A DNA stretch of 62,542 nucleotides. It comes from Bacteroidota bacterium. Its GTDB lineage: Bacteria > Bacteroidota > Bacteroidia > Chitinophagales > Chitinophagaceae. Shown here piece by piece: positions 41,797-50,246 of this stretch. The translations under genes and the position numbers were made by a program. Each line of letters begins with the position of its first letter. The first letter of the stretch is position 1. The DNA is taken from assembly GCA_005789565.1 (NCBI GenBank), contig SXXL01000086.1:1-62542 (forward strand), in the 5' to 3' direction. Below the pieces are notes generated by a model that saw only the letters and a program-made list of their open reading frames with translations, searched no databases and had not been told where the DNA came from.

Positions 41797-42567
41797 TCAG
41801 CGAATATACGAAGGGTTGGACTCTCCCCCCGAGCCCTCATCGTGTAGGAACATTTTGGGCCAAGCCGTGAAGGCCTTCACTTTTTCCTCCGTAGCCGCAT
41901 GCGCCAGCAGATTATCGGCAATGTATTGTAAGGGTGTTTGCAGCTGGATCAGTTTGGCCGCCGCAGTGGATGAAACGGCATACGCATAGGTGAAGTCGTG
42001 AAAGCCTGCTTTTTTTAGGTGTTGACTGAACGGTCTGGCATAGAGATTGCGGATGATCCGGTGGTTCCATTTCAAGAGGCCCAGGGCATGTTGTAGGTGG
42101 TAGAGTTGCTGTTTGCACCAGCCGGACCAATCGCGAGAACCGTTTTTGCCCCAGCCCCAGAAGACCAGCTCGGCATCGGTTGGTAACTCGTTCAGCGCGG
42201 CCTTCAGTTGTTCCAATGCCGCCGGATCCGGTACGGCATCATCCTCCAGGATCAGTGCGCGCCGATATCCTTTTTGGAGTATGTCTTCATAGATCATCCG
42301 ATGACTCCAAGAGCAGGCGATCTCTCCGGGGCGAAGTGTTTTACCGAAGCGATGTTGCGCGCGGGCCAGTTGCTCACTAAAGATCTGCTGTGTTTCCAAT
42401 TGTGGTATGGTGAATCGATCTTTATCGGCCCCATAGAAGTATTCATAGTGCAGTCCGGCAAACCGCTGGTCGAATCGCAACCGGCGTTCGGTTGCTGCGG
42501 CCACGCTGAGCACGTAAATGTGATCGTAGTGACGGTTGATTATTTCGAAGGCGGGGTGTGGTATCAC
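41797..42567 (-). CDS. family 25 glycosyltransferase (LPS biosynthesis type)
   Basis: 256 residues from GTG 42567 ('MIPHPAFEIINRHYDHIYVLSVA'). The frame stays open to 42651 inside comM, but those residues are not family sequence, and a full -7 box lies 12 bases before the GTG. Family blocks: 'HYDHIYVLSVAAATERRLRFDQRF', 'LRPGEIACSWSHRMIYEDIL', 'ALILEDDAVPDP' with the acidic metal-binding residues, 'ELVFWGWG', and 'FTYAYAVSSTAAAKLIQ'. These enzymes add galactose or similar sugars to lipooligosaccharide cores. The gene stands between comM and an ABC exporter on the same strand. Confidence 0.9.
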   Translation of the reverse strand: MIPHPAFEIINRHYDHIYVLSVAAATERRLRFDQRFAGLHYEYFYGADKDRFTIPQLETQQIFSEQLARAQHRFGKTLRPGEIACSWSHRMIYEDILQKGYRRALILEDDAVPDPAALEQLKAALNELPTDAELVFWGWGKNGSRDWSGWCKQQLYHLQHALGLLKWNHRIIRNLYARPFSQHLKKAGFHDFTYAYAVSSTAAAKLIQLQTPLQYIADNLLAHAATEEKVKAFTAWPKMFLHDEGSGGESNPSYIR

Positions 42568-42571
42568 CGGG

Positions 42572-42579
42572 CAAAGATA
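42572..42579 (-). promoter_or_regulatory. -7 box of the glycosyltransferase gene, leaderless GTG start
   Basis: TATCTTTG on the minus strand, a full match, begins exactly 12 bases before GTG 42567. The 16-bp gap between the comM stop and this gene consists of little more than this box and four spacer bases. Confidence 0.65.
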
Positions 42580-42583
42580 CTTG

Positions 42584-44131
42584 CTAGCGGCTCCAGTTTT
42601 CCCGGTCCAAGCTCCGGTATTGGATCGCCTCGGCCACATGCTCGGTTTCAATGTTTTCTTTTCCGTCGAGGTCCGCGATCGTTCGGGCCACCTTTCGAAT
42701 GCGGTCGTAGGCCCTTGCGGACAGATTCAATTTATCCATCGCGGCTTGCAACAGTCTGCTGCTAGCGTCATTCAGCCGGCAGTGTTGTTGTATAGTTTTT
42801 CCTTGCAGGGTGGCATTGGCATTTTTTTGCGGGTGGCGATGGAATCGTTCCTGTTGGATCCGTCGCGCCCGCATGACCCGCTCGCGAATGGTTGAGGATG
42901 TTTCACCGGACTGTACCGATGCCAAGTCGGAATAGGTAACGGGTGTTACTTCTACGTGCAGGTCGATTCGATCGAGTAGGGGACCCGACACCCGGTTTAA
43001 GTAGCGTTGTACTTGTCCCGGTGCACAATGACAACTCCGTTCGGGATGGTTGTAGTAACCGCAGGGACAAGGATTCATCGAGGCCACGAGCATGAACGAG
43101 GCCGGAAAATCTACCGCGATCCGGGCCCGCGAGATACTCACTCTTCGTTCTTCCATGGGTTGTCGCATCACATCCAGCACCGTACGTTTGAATTCCGGCA
43201 ATTCGTCGAGAAACAAAACCCCGTGATGGGCCAGTGAGATCTCTCCGGGCTGTGGCTGACTGCCCCCGCCCACCAAGGCGATGTCGGAGATCGTATGGTG
43301 GGGGGCACGAAAAGGTCTTTCCCGCACCAACGCGGTTCTACCCGCGAGTTTTCCGCTGACGGAATGGATCTTGGTCGTTTCCAACGCTTCTTCCATCGAC
43401 AGGGGCGGAAGGATCGTAGCCAACCGTTTGGCCAGCATGGTTTTTCCGGAGCCGGGTGGACCGATCAAAATGGCATTATGCCCGCCGGCGGCAGCGATCT
43501 CCAGGGCTCGCTTGACCTGTTCCTGTCCCCGTACATCCGAAAAATCGATCGCATCCAACATCGGTTCCCCAGCCGGTTGATCTAAGAAATCGCTGACCAC
43601 ACGGATCAGTCGGATTTCCTCCTTCGAAAAAAAATCGATCACCTCCGCCAGGGTGGATACGCCGTACACCTCCAATCCCGCGACCAAGGCAGCTTCCGGT
43701 GCGTTGTCGGAGGGAATGAGCAGGCCCTTGAATCCGTCGCGCTTGGCCTGCCAGGCAATGGGAAGTGCGCCTTTGATGGGACGGATCACACCATCCAGCG
43801 CCAGTTCTCCCATCAGTACATATTCCATCATCCGATCGGTATGATCCAATTGCTCGGAGGCAGCCAGAATGCCGATGGCCATGGGCAGGTCGAACGCAGT
43901 GCCGCTTTTGCGAATGTCGGCCGGAGCCAGGTTGATCACCACTTTGGTACGCGGCATATCGTATCCATTGGTCTTTAACGCACTTTCGATCCGCTGCATA
44001 CTTTCCCGGATCGCATGGTCGGGCAGACCTACGATCAAGGGGTCCTTCGTACTGCTCATCCCGTTTACTTCCAGGGTGATGGTGATGGCATCCACGCCTT
44101 GAACGGCACTGCCAAAGGTTTTGATCAACAT
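42584..44131 (-). CDS. comM: YifB/ComM-family Mg-chelatase-like AAA+ ATPase
   Basis: 515 residues. N-terminal Lon-protease-like domain ('VQGVDAITITLEVNG', 'MPRTKVVINLAPADIRKSGTAFDLPMAIG'), then an AAA+ module with Walker A GPPGSGKTM (about 215-222), Walker B 'GVLFLDELPEF' and a zinc-like cluster 'CPCGYYNHPERSCHC'. The C-terminal Mg_chelatase_C domain ends 'HVAEAIQYRSLD'. ComM is a hexameric helicase that promotes branch migration during natural transformation; most bacteria have it, so it does not by itself show competence. The promoter has both -33 and -7 elements. Confidence 0.94.
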   Translation of the reverse strand: MLIKTFGSAVQGVDAITITLEVNGMSSTKDPLIVGLPDHAIRESMQRIESALKTNGYDMPRTKVVINLAPADIRKSGTAFDLPMAIGILAASEQLDHTDRMMEYVLMGELALDGVIRPIKGALPIAWQAKRDGFKGLLIPSDNAPEAALVAGLEVYGVSTLAEVIDFFSKEEIRLIRVVSDFLDQPAGEPMLDAIDFSDVRGQEQVKRALEIAAAGGHNAILIGPPGSGKTMLAKRLATILPPLSMEEALETTKIHSVSGKLAGRTALVRERPFRAPHHTISDIALVGGGSQPQPGEISLAHHGVLFLDELPEFKRTVLDVMRQPMEERRVSISRARIAVDFPASFMLVASMNPCPCGYYNHPERSCHCAPGQVQRYLNRVSGPLLDRIDLHVEVTPVTYSDLASVQSGETSSTIRERVMRARRIQQERFHRHPQKNANATLQGKTIQQHCRLNDASSRLLQAAMDKLNLSARAYDRIRKVARTIADLDGKENIETEHVAEAIQYRSLDRENWSR

Positions 44132-44135
44132 GCCA

Positions 44136-44167
44136 CGAATCTAGTGGTGCCGAGGGGTCAAGTCAAT
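44136..44167 (-). promoter_or_regulatory. promoter of comM (-33 ATTG, -7 TAGATTCG)
   Basis: On the minus strand ATTG (44167-44164), 20 bases, TAGATTCG (44143-44136, 7 of 8), four bases, ATG 44131. TA begins 12 bases before the start codon. Confidence 0.6.
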
Positions 44168-44182
44168 ACCGCAAAGCGTGTA

Positions 44183-44767
44183 CTACTGTATGTGGAGGGT
44201 GATGTCCTGCGGGGCAGTTTCATCGCCGCCAAAAAAAGGGTAGAGCTGATAACCGTTGGCGATTGTGCTGCTGAGTCCGCGCGGCATGGTCACCGTGATT
44301 CCATTTACCGATATCTCGTAGGTCGCTCCATTTAGTTTGATGCTGCAAGGGATGACGGTATTCAGCACAACGGGTGTGATCTCCCGATGGGAACGAACCC
44401 CTTTGTCGTAGGTGTATGCATAGAGTCGCAACGCTCCGGTATGATAGGCCCAGCCGATCCGGGCACTGTTGAATTGATGATCGTTCCCTTCGGAAAATCC
44501 CCAGAGTTTATTGATGTCGGTCTGGTTGGCCGGGTCCACGGTGGTATATACGGCGGATGAATTGAATTTGACCGTAAAACTCATGTTCGATGTGCTGATG
44601 ACTTTGACCCGGCTCTGTTCGCAGAAGTGATTTCCTCTTCGAATGGTATACAACGTGGAATCCGGTAGGTTGTCTGCCGAGGGATCGGTGGGGGTCTCCT
44701 TTTGACAGGCGGTCAGCACTAGTAGGACAAGTGGCAGGATCATTCCCCAGCCTGACAAGAATTTCAT
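44183..44767 (-). CDS. lipoprotein of unknown function
   Basis: 194 residues from ATG 44767 ('MKFLSGWGMILPLVLLVLTAC'): lipobox LTAC, then a Thr/Pro/Asp-rich linker and a mainly beta domain ('TLYTIRRGNHFCEQSRVKVIS', 'MSFTVKFNSSAVYTTVD', 'SARIGWAYHTGALRLYAYTYDKG', 'SIKLNGATYEISVNG'). The last blocks recall beta-sandwich folds of the concanavalin type. No function recognised. A TATCTTGG box begins 12 bases before the ATG; comM starts 52 bp downstream on the same strand with its own promoter. Confidence 0.82.
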   Translation of the reverse strand: MKFLSGWGMILPLVLLVLTACQKETPTDPSADNLPDSTLYTIRRGNHFCEQSRVKVISTSNMSFTVKFNSSAVYTTVDPANQTDINKLWGFSEGNDHQFNSARIGWAYHTGALRLYAYTYDKGVRSHREITPVVLNTVIPCSIKLNGATYEISVNGITVTMPRGLSSTIANGYQLYPFFGGDETAPQDITLHIQ

Positions 44768-44771
44768 GTTA

Positions 44772-44779
44772 CCAAGATA
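44772..44779 (-). promoter_or_regulatory. -7-like box of the lipoprotein gene
   Basis: TATCTTGG on the minus strand (7 of 8), beginning 12 bases before ATG 44767. Confidence 0.5.
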
Positions 44780-44806
44780 CAATAAAAAGGAGAAGGACCG
44801 GGAACA

Positions 44807-46432
44807 TTACTCTCGCTGAACGACGATCAACTTATCTAACAGTAAAGCTGTATCCGGATCTACTATTATACCCTCAACGGGATCGCTGACAGGAATGACA
44901 AATAGCTGCTGGGATTTACTGACATCGACCTTGGTTCTCTTTTTGGTTCCGTTTTTCTGGATCAGGTCCACCGTAACGGCCAACTGAAACGGAAGGGTTT
45001 GCTGAAGTTGTGCTATGCTCAGGGTAATGAATTTCCCATCGGCATTGTTTTCCCATTGGAGCTTCAGGGAGGGGTTTACTTTTTCGGTCAGCCATTGCCG
45101 GAAGAAAGCGGACCAATCCTGTTGCGTGATCAATTCCACGATGCGACGAAAATCGTCCGTATCCGCATTCTTTCCTTCATAGGTTTCGTAATACGCTCGC
45201 AGGATCCGTCTGAAATTTGCATCGCCCACTTGTTGGCGGATCATGTGGAGCACCCAACCGCCTTTTTCATAGCTGTTGGCATTGAGCAGACTCATATACT
45301 GGGCCGAGGAGTCGATTACCGATCGGGGCGTGCTGCTGAGAAATTCATTGATCTTCTCCCGATCAGCCTGTAACCGGGCTTTCAGGATGGAATCTCCGTA
45401 TTGCGATTCCAGGTACAGGTGCGTCATATACGTGGCGAATCCCTCGCTGAGCCAAAGGTGATGAAAAATTTTTTCGGTGGCCATATTGCCGAACCACTGG
45501 TGGGCGATCTCGTGCGCGATCAGCGATTCCTCATTGCGTTTTCCTTTAACGGAGTTCTCATAATAAAATATGGCACTCGCATTTTCCATTCCGCCGAAGA
45601 TGGTCTTGGATTGTACATTGGCCAGTTTATCATAAGCATAAGGGCCGATGTACTGATGCATCCATTCCAGAATGGGAAGTGCTTGTGCATAGGTTTTGAA
45701 TCCGCTGGCCGTGTCTTGCGGAAAAACCCAGCTGGTGACCGGCTTGGTTTTCCAGAAGAATCCCACCGTATCGACGGTGAAGCGCGCGGCTCCGATCACC
45801 ATCACTTTGGTCGGCAAGGGTTTTTTCTCTGTCCAGTGGGAGACGCGATTTCCATCCGGCATCACCCGATCGGGATTGCCCGTGAGCACGCCGTTGGAAA
45901 CAACTTTGTAAGGGTGCGGAGCCGAAACGATGAAATCAACGGAGGCTTTATCCGCCGGGTCGTCTACGCAGGGTATCCATTGGTGTGCACGGTTGGGCCA
46001 GTTGTCGGCAAAGAAGGTTCGATCGCCGTGAAGATTTTTGGAGATGATCAGGCCATCGCGGGGTATTCCATGGTATTCGATCCAAATCCGGACTACCTGG
46101 TCGATCCATAAGGGTTTATCCAGATCGATCCGAATGCGGTCGTTGGAGATCCACTGGAAGGCCAAGAGCGGTGACTGGGTTTCTGGTCGTTGGGCATAAC
46201 GACCCACTCGGGTCACTTGCATCCCTTTGCCGTTTTTGTCCAATTTGCCCAGGTCGATTTCGATGTGCTGAAGTGGTTGCTGGGCTCGGCATTCGATGTC
46301 TGCCTTTCCGTAGATCCGGTTGGAGCTGTCGGACAGGTTGATCGCGAATCGGTAATGCAGCACATCGATGGCTCGTTGGCCGTACAATGAAATGCTCAGG
46401 AAGCAAGTTGCGATCAGCAGGAATTTTCTCAT
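44807..46432 (-). CDS. M1-family metallo-aminopeptidase
   Basis: 541 residues with a signal peptide (ends SLYGQ). The N-terminal beta-domain is followed by the exopeptidase motif 'GGMENASAIFYYE' and the zinc site 'LIAHEIAHQWFGN' (His307, His311) with the third ligand in 'LWLSEGFATYMTHLYLE'. It lacks the long C-terminal ARM-repeat domain of E. coli PepN but has a small beta-domain at the end, like the cold-active/LTA4H-like short members. Periplasmic or outer-membrane-associated peptide trimming is expected. Its start overlaps the MutS-like stop by 4 bases. Confidence 0.93.
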   Translation of the reverse strand: MRKFLLIATCFLSISLYGQRAIDVLHYRFAINLSDSSNRIYGKADIECRAQQPLQHIEIDLGKLDKNGKGMQVTRVGRYAQRPETQSPLLAFQWISNDRIRIDLDKPLWIDQVVRIWIEYHGIPRDGLIISKNLHGDRTFFADNWPNRAHQWIPCVDDPADKASVDFIVSAPHPYKVVSNGVLTGNPDRVMPDGNRVSHWTEKKPLPTKVMVIGAARFTVDTVGFFWKTKPVTSWVFPQDTASGFKTYAQALPILEWMHQYIGPYAYDKLANVQSKTIFGGMENASAIFYYENSVKGKRNEESLIAHEIAHQWFGNMATEKIFHHLWLSEGFATYMTHLYLESQYGDSILKARLQADREKINEFLSSTPRSVIDSSAQYMSLLNANSYEKGGWVLHMIRQQVGDANFRRILRAYYETYEGKNADTDDFRRIVELITQQDWSAFFRQWLTEKVNPSLKLQWENNADGKFITLSIAQLQQTLPFQLAVTVDLIQKNGTKKRTKVDVSKSQQLFVIPVSDPVEGIIVDPDTALLLDKLIVVQRE

Positions 46433-47763
46433 GATTCAATATTACGTTGAATTTGGCGTAGCAGGTCGGTCACCCCCTCCCGTTCCAGGATCCGATAACC
46501 GATACGGTCCTCGCTGATCCCTTCTTTCAATTGGTAGGAAAAGTGCAGGGCATCGGGTCTGACTTCCGTTTCAAAGTATCGAAATAGGATTGCGGGTTCT
46601 TGTTTCAGCGATTCGCCGATCTCGTAAAGGTGTGTGGAGAGTAGGGTAAGGGCGTTGGGCAGGTGGATGACGCCCTGGATTACCGCCAAAGAGCAACGAC
46701 GGGCGTCTTCCACATTGGTGCCTTTGAAAAGTTCGTCGATCAGCACCAGCCATTTTCGTCCGTCCATCATGTGCTGCAACGTTTTTTTGATGCGTTGCAC
46801 TTCATTGAAGAAATAACTTTCGCCCCGCACGATGTTGTCGGTGATGGTGACGTTGCTGAGTAATCCCTCGAACAAACTCAATTCCATTCGCCGAGCTGGA
46901 ACCCCCATGCCCAGGTGGGCGAGGTATACCGCAATCCCGATGGATTTGATCAGGGTGCTTTTCCCGGCCATGTTGGCGCCGGTCAGAAAAAGCAATCGGT
47001 TGGCTGGTCCCAGTTCCAGGTCATAGCCGACCGGATTTTCCAATTGAAGATGGGTCAATGCCTGTGTTCGCAGAAAGGGTACTTCTGAATCTTGAAAGAC
47101 CGGAAAGGTCAGGTTTAGTTCTCGGGTGGCTTTGGCCATCGCATACCAGGCATCCAGCTGATAGTACAGGGCTACCAACTCAACCAATTCGTTTCGGTTT
47201 TCGGTACGGGTGAGGCGTGCCAGTTGCAGACCGAGAAGGTAGGTATCTCGTGCTTTTTTCTTTCCGACGGACAAGCGGTTCAGCGCGCTTTGCTGCAGGA
47301 GATATCGAAATCGTGTGATCTGTTTTTGGAGGGGATTATTTCCGTCAATTGCGCCAAGCAGTTCCAGGATTTGCTGACATCCGTCATAAAAATCCAACAA
47401 GTGCGGTAAGCTATAACGGATCATGGAATGATCGGCGGGGTGAAGCCAGCGGTAGAGGATATTTCCCAGTGCGAAGGAGGATTCATGGATGGGGTCGAGG
47501 GGGTATTCCAGCCATTTTTCGATGGCATGCAAGGTACCGTTGGTCAACTGACTGGGCCATTGGGGCAGCTGCTCACCGATCTGTTGTAGGAGTTGCTGGC
47601 GGGCTTCGATCTGGGTTCGGTCCGACAACGGCCGCTCAAACAACATGCGCCATTCTTCTCGTCCCCCATCGGTGATGGTATAATTCAACCGGTGGAAAAT
47701 GGAAAAACGTTCCTCCGGATGGAACAGGTTCAGGTCGGCGCGGGTAATGGGGTCAACGTGCAT
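46429..47763 (-). CDS. MutS-related ATPase lacking the mismatch-recognition domain
   Basis: 444 residues, about half of MutS. The MutS lever/clamp-like helical region (about 1-230) leads into the ATPase with Walker A 'LTGANMAGKSTLIKSIG', 'ESYFFNEVQRIKK', Walker B 'WLVLIDELFKGTN' and 'ALTLLSTHLYEIGESL'. The N-terminal mismatch-binding domain (with the F-x-E motif) is missing, so a role other than classical mismatch repair is likely; such short proteins are common in Bacteroidota and poorly studied. First gene of an operon with the M1 peptidase. Confidence 0.92.
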   Translation of the reverse strand: MHVDPITRADLNLFHPEERFSIFHRLNYTITDGGREEWRMLFERPLSDRTQIEARQQLLQQIGEQLPQWPSQLTNGTLHAIEKWLEYPLDPIHESSFALGNILYRWLHPADHSMIRYSLPHLLDFYDGCQQILELLGAIDGNNPLQKQITRFRYLLQQSALNRLSVGKKKARDTYLLGLQLARLTRTENRNELVELVALYYQLDAWYAMAKATRELNLTFPVFQDSEVPFLRTQALTHLQLENPVGYDLELGPANRLLFLTGANMAGKSTLIKSIGIAVYLAHLGMGVPARRMELSLFEGLLSNVTITDNIVRGESYFFNEVQRIKKTLQHMMDGRKWLVLIDELFKGTNVEDARRCSLAVIQGVIHLPNALTLLSTHLYEIGESLKQEPAILFRYFETEVRPDALHFSYQLKEGISEDRIGYRILEREGVTDLLRQIQRNIES

Positions 47764-47840
47764 AGGTTCTCGGGCTAAGTGCTACCTTCGGTGGGGGTTT
47801 GCGATTTGTTTTAGGAGATGTCGTATTCAATAAAAATGCA

Positions 47841-47848
47841 TAGTATCC
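47841..47848 (+). promoter_or_regulatory. possible -7-like box of the Wzi-like gene
   Basis: TAGTATCC begins 12 bases before ATG 47853. It keeps the position but only part of the consensus, so it is weak. Confidence 0.25.
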
Positions 47849-47852
47849 AGCC

Positions 47853-49526
47853 ATGAATCTACGTCAATATAGAAAATGTTTGCTGTTGGGCAGTGGGTTG
47901 TTGCTCTTGGTGACCATCCGAGCCCAGCAGACCTATTGGATGCCGGGTAATTCGGTGAACCACACGCTGCGGCGGATCGAGATCCTCGCCGGATCTTCCT
48001 CGGAGCAATCTGTTTTTACCAAGTGCTGGCCGGCACCCCGATCGGCGAGTTGGATAAAACCCATTCCGAATGGATCCGCGGCCGACCAATGGAATCTGCA
48101 AGCCATCGAAGGGGGGCAGCTCACACGGCCGCATCCTGATAGTATGAAAGGCGTGCAGACATTGTTCTCTCAAAAGTCTCCATTTTTCAAGCGCCCCTCG
48201 AACTTGTATGAAGTCCATGTACCTGATCTCGACCTGATCGTAAATCCGGTGTTGGGTGTCGGCATTGGCCGGGAGCCCGGCAGCGGCGAGCGGCTGTTTC
48301 AAAATACCCGCGGCGTGGTGATCGATGGTCGCATTGCCAACAAGATCGGATTTCATTCCTATCTCACCGAGAACCAGGAGCGGTTGCCACTGTATGCGCA
48401 GGAGTGGGAACGCACCCGTAAAGCTCTTCCCAATCATGGTTTCTATAAATCGTTCAAAGGATCAGGCTATGATTTTTTTGATGCCCGGGGCTACATCACG
48501 TTTCCCGCAACCAAATATGTGGAGGTGGCCTTTGGATACGATCGGCACTTCATCGGCAACGGCCACCGCAGTTTGTTTCTGAGCGATTGGGGGAACAGCA
48601 TGATGTTTCTTCGCTTAAACACGAAAATCTGGAAATTCAACTACCGGAATTTGTTCCTGGAATTGGATCAGGCCGATAATCGCTCGGGCGATCGTCTGCT
48701 GGCCAAAAAATACGCTGCCATGCATCACCTCGACCTTCAAGTCAATCGCTGGCTGCAGTTGGGGGTTTTCGAGGGTGTGATCTTCTCCAGACCGAATGGC
48801 TTCGATTTTACCTACTTGAATCCTGTTATTTTCTATCGGTCGGTCGAGCACCAACACGGAAGTCGGGATAATGCTGTGGCAGGATTGGATTGGAAGATCA
48901 AGCCGTTTAAAAATGCTCAGTTCTACGGCCAATTTTTATTGGATGAATTCTATTTGTCAGAGTTAAGGGCCGGCAATCAGTGGTGGGCGAACAAGTGGGG
49001 ATATCAGGCGGGGCTTCACTACCTGAACGTGGGGGGTATTCAAAATTTGGATCTACAGGTTGAGTATAACCGAGTGCGTCCCTTTACGTATTCGCACCGG
49101 GATTCGGTGGCTAACTTCACCCATTACAATCAACCCTTGGCGCATCCCTTGGGAGCCAATTTCTCGGAGTTCATAGGCATAGTTCGTTACCAACCGATGC
49201 CCCGCTTGCGGATGGAGGCGAAGTTGATCTCGTATCGGCAGGGAAGGGACAGTACCGCACGTAGTTTTGGCTCCAATATTTTCCTGCCATACAATCCGCC
49301 CTATCGCGTGGGCGATTATGGGTATTCCATTGGCAGTGGTCGGGATACCCGTGTGCTGCTGGCCAATCTTTTCGTATCGTACGAATGGGTCCGCAATCTA
49401 TTTGTGGAAGTACAGGCCGGTTACCGTCGCGAGCGTTCGGTGACGGCGCCCGTTTCCGATGTCAATACGAAATGGTACAGCTTGGGGATTCGGTGGAATT
49501 GGATGCGGCGGGAGATCGATTATTGA
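47853..49526 (+). CDS. capsule assembly Wzi-like outer-membrane protein
   Basis: 557 residues. Signal peptide ending IRAQ, then a long region of barrel strands with family blocks 'KIGFHSYLTENQERLP', 'YDFFDARGYITFPATKYVEVAFGYDRHFIGNGHRSLFLSDW', 'NPVIFYRSVEHQHGS', 'YGQFLLDEFY' and 'VRPFTYSHRDSVANFTHYNQPLAHPLGANF'. E. coli Wzi is an outer-membrane lectin that anchors capsule. No capsule export genes are nearby, so the link to a polysaccharide is by homology. The gene ends back to back with porT (stop codons abut). Confidence 0.9.
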   Translation: MNLRQYRKCLLLGSGLLLLVTIRAQQTYWMPGNSVNHTLRRIEILAGSSSEQSVFTKCWPAPRSASWIKPIPNGSAADQWNLQAIEGGQLTRPHPDSMKGVQTLFSQKSPFFKRPSNLYEVHVPDLDLIVNPVLGVGIGREPGSGERLFQNTRGVVIDGRIANKIGFHSYLTENQERLPLYAQEWERTRKALPNHGFYKSFKGSGYDFFDARGYITFPATKYVEVAFGYDRHFIGNGHRSLFLSDWGNSMMFLRLNTKIWKFNYRNLFLELDQADNRSGDRLLAKKYAAMHHLDLQVNRWLQLGVFEGVIFSRPNGFDFTYLNPVIFYRSVEHQHGSRDNAVAGLDWKIKPFKNAQFYGQFLLDEFYLSELRAGNQWWANKWGYQAGLHYLNVGGIQNLDLQVEYNRVRPFTYSHRDSVANFTHYNQPLAHPLGANFSEFIGIVRYQPMPRLRMEAKLISYRQGRDSTARSFGSNIFLPYNPPYRVGDYGYSIGSGRDTRVLLANLFVSYEWVRNLFVEVQAGYRRERSVTAPVSDVNTKWYSLGIRWNWMRREIDY

Positions 49527-50246
49527 TCAGCCTTCGAGGTGAATGCTGAAGATGATCATGCGCGATTGGATCCGGTCGAATACGTTGGAGTATTTCAGGT
49601 TCTCATCTCGTGCGTGAATGTTTCGTAGGCCATTGCTGATCTTGATCTCCGGCGAAAAAATAAAACTTTCAAAGAAGAAGTTGAAGCCGATCCCGAACTC
49701 CGGTCCGTAATCATTTTTTTCTATTTTGACCAATTCTTCGGCACGTTTGGCTCGGGCGTTGCTGGCCATATCGATGTCGGCTTTCATGCCGGCCAGGGTG
49801 TAGACCCGAAAATTGCCGATGCGGTCGCTTTGGAATTTGATCTGAAGGGGGAAGGACATGGTGACGGATTCAACCGTTTTCTTGATCTCGGTCAGCCCGT
49901 TGATATCCGGATGTTTCAATTTGTAAAAGATGTTGCGTTCGATGAACATCAATTGCGGGTTGAAGCGTATTAGAAAGCGGTCCGACAACCGGGCGGTAGC
50001 GGAGAGTCCGAGTGAGAGTCCGCCGCTGTTGATCGGTTCCGCCACCAGCACACTGTCGTTTTCCAGAAAACGCGGGTGCAAGGCGGTATGGAAGCGGGCC
50101 AGGTTGCCACCCAGGGTGATCCCGAAATAATAGGGCTTGCTGTCGTGGTCGAACATATTCAGCTCCACGCGCTCGAACTGTGCGCTCGCTCCCCGGGGAA
50201 GGATCGAGAGAGCGGCCAGCGATAGGAGTTTTAGGATTCGGTTCAT
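49527..50246 (-). CDS. porT: type IX secretion protein PorT/SprT
   Basis: 239 residues: signal peptide ending GASAQ and a small outer-membrane barrel. 'FGITLGGNLARFHTALHP', 'RFNPQLMFIERNIFYKL', 'VTMSFPLQIKFQSDRIGNFRVYTLAGMKADIDMAS' and 'IFSPEIKISNGL' match the PorT family. PorT is needed for T9SS in Porphyromonas gingivalis (SprT in Flavobacterium). It overlaps the ubiE stop by 4 bases, an arrangement that, from memory, recurs in other Bacteroidota. Confidence 0.88.
   Translation of the reverse strand: MNRILKLLSLAALSILPRGASAQFERVELNMFDHDSKPYYFGITLGGNLARFHTALHPRFLENDSVLVAEPINSGGLSLGLSATARLSDRFLIRFNPQLMFIERNIFYKLKHPDINGLTEIKKTVESVTMSFPLQIKFQSDRIGNFRVYTLAGMKADIDMASNARAKRAEELVKIEKNDYGPEFGIGFNFFFESFIFSPEIKISNGLRNIHARDENLKYSNVFDRIQSRMIIFSIHLEG

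Noticed and set aside
42980-43090. Cys cluster in ComM as an unusual zinc insertion
   Set aside because: The CPCGYY...CHC cluster is a normal feature of the YifB/ComM family.
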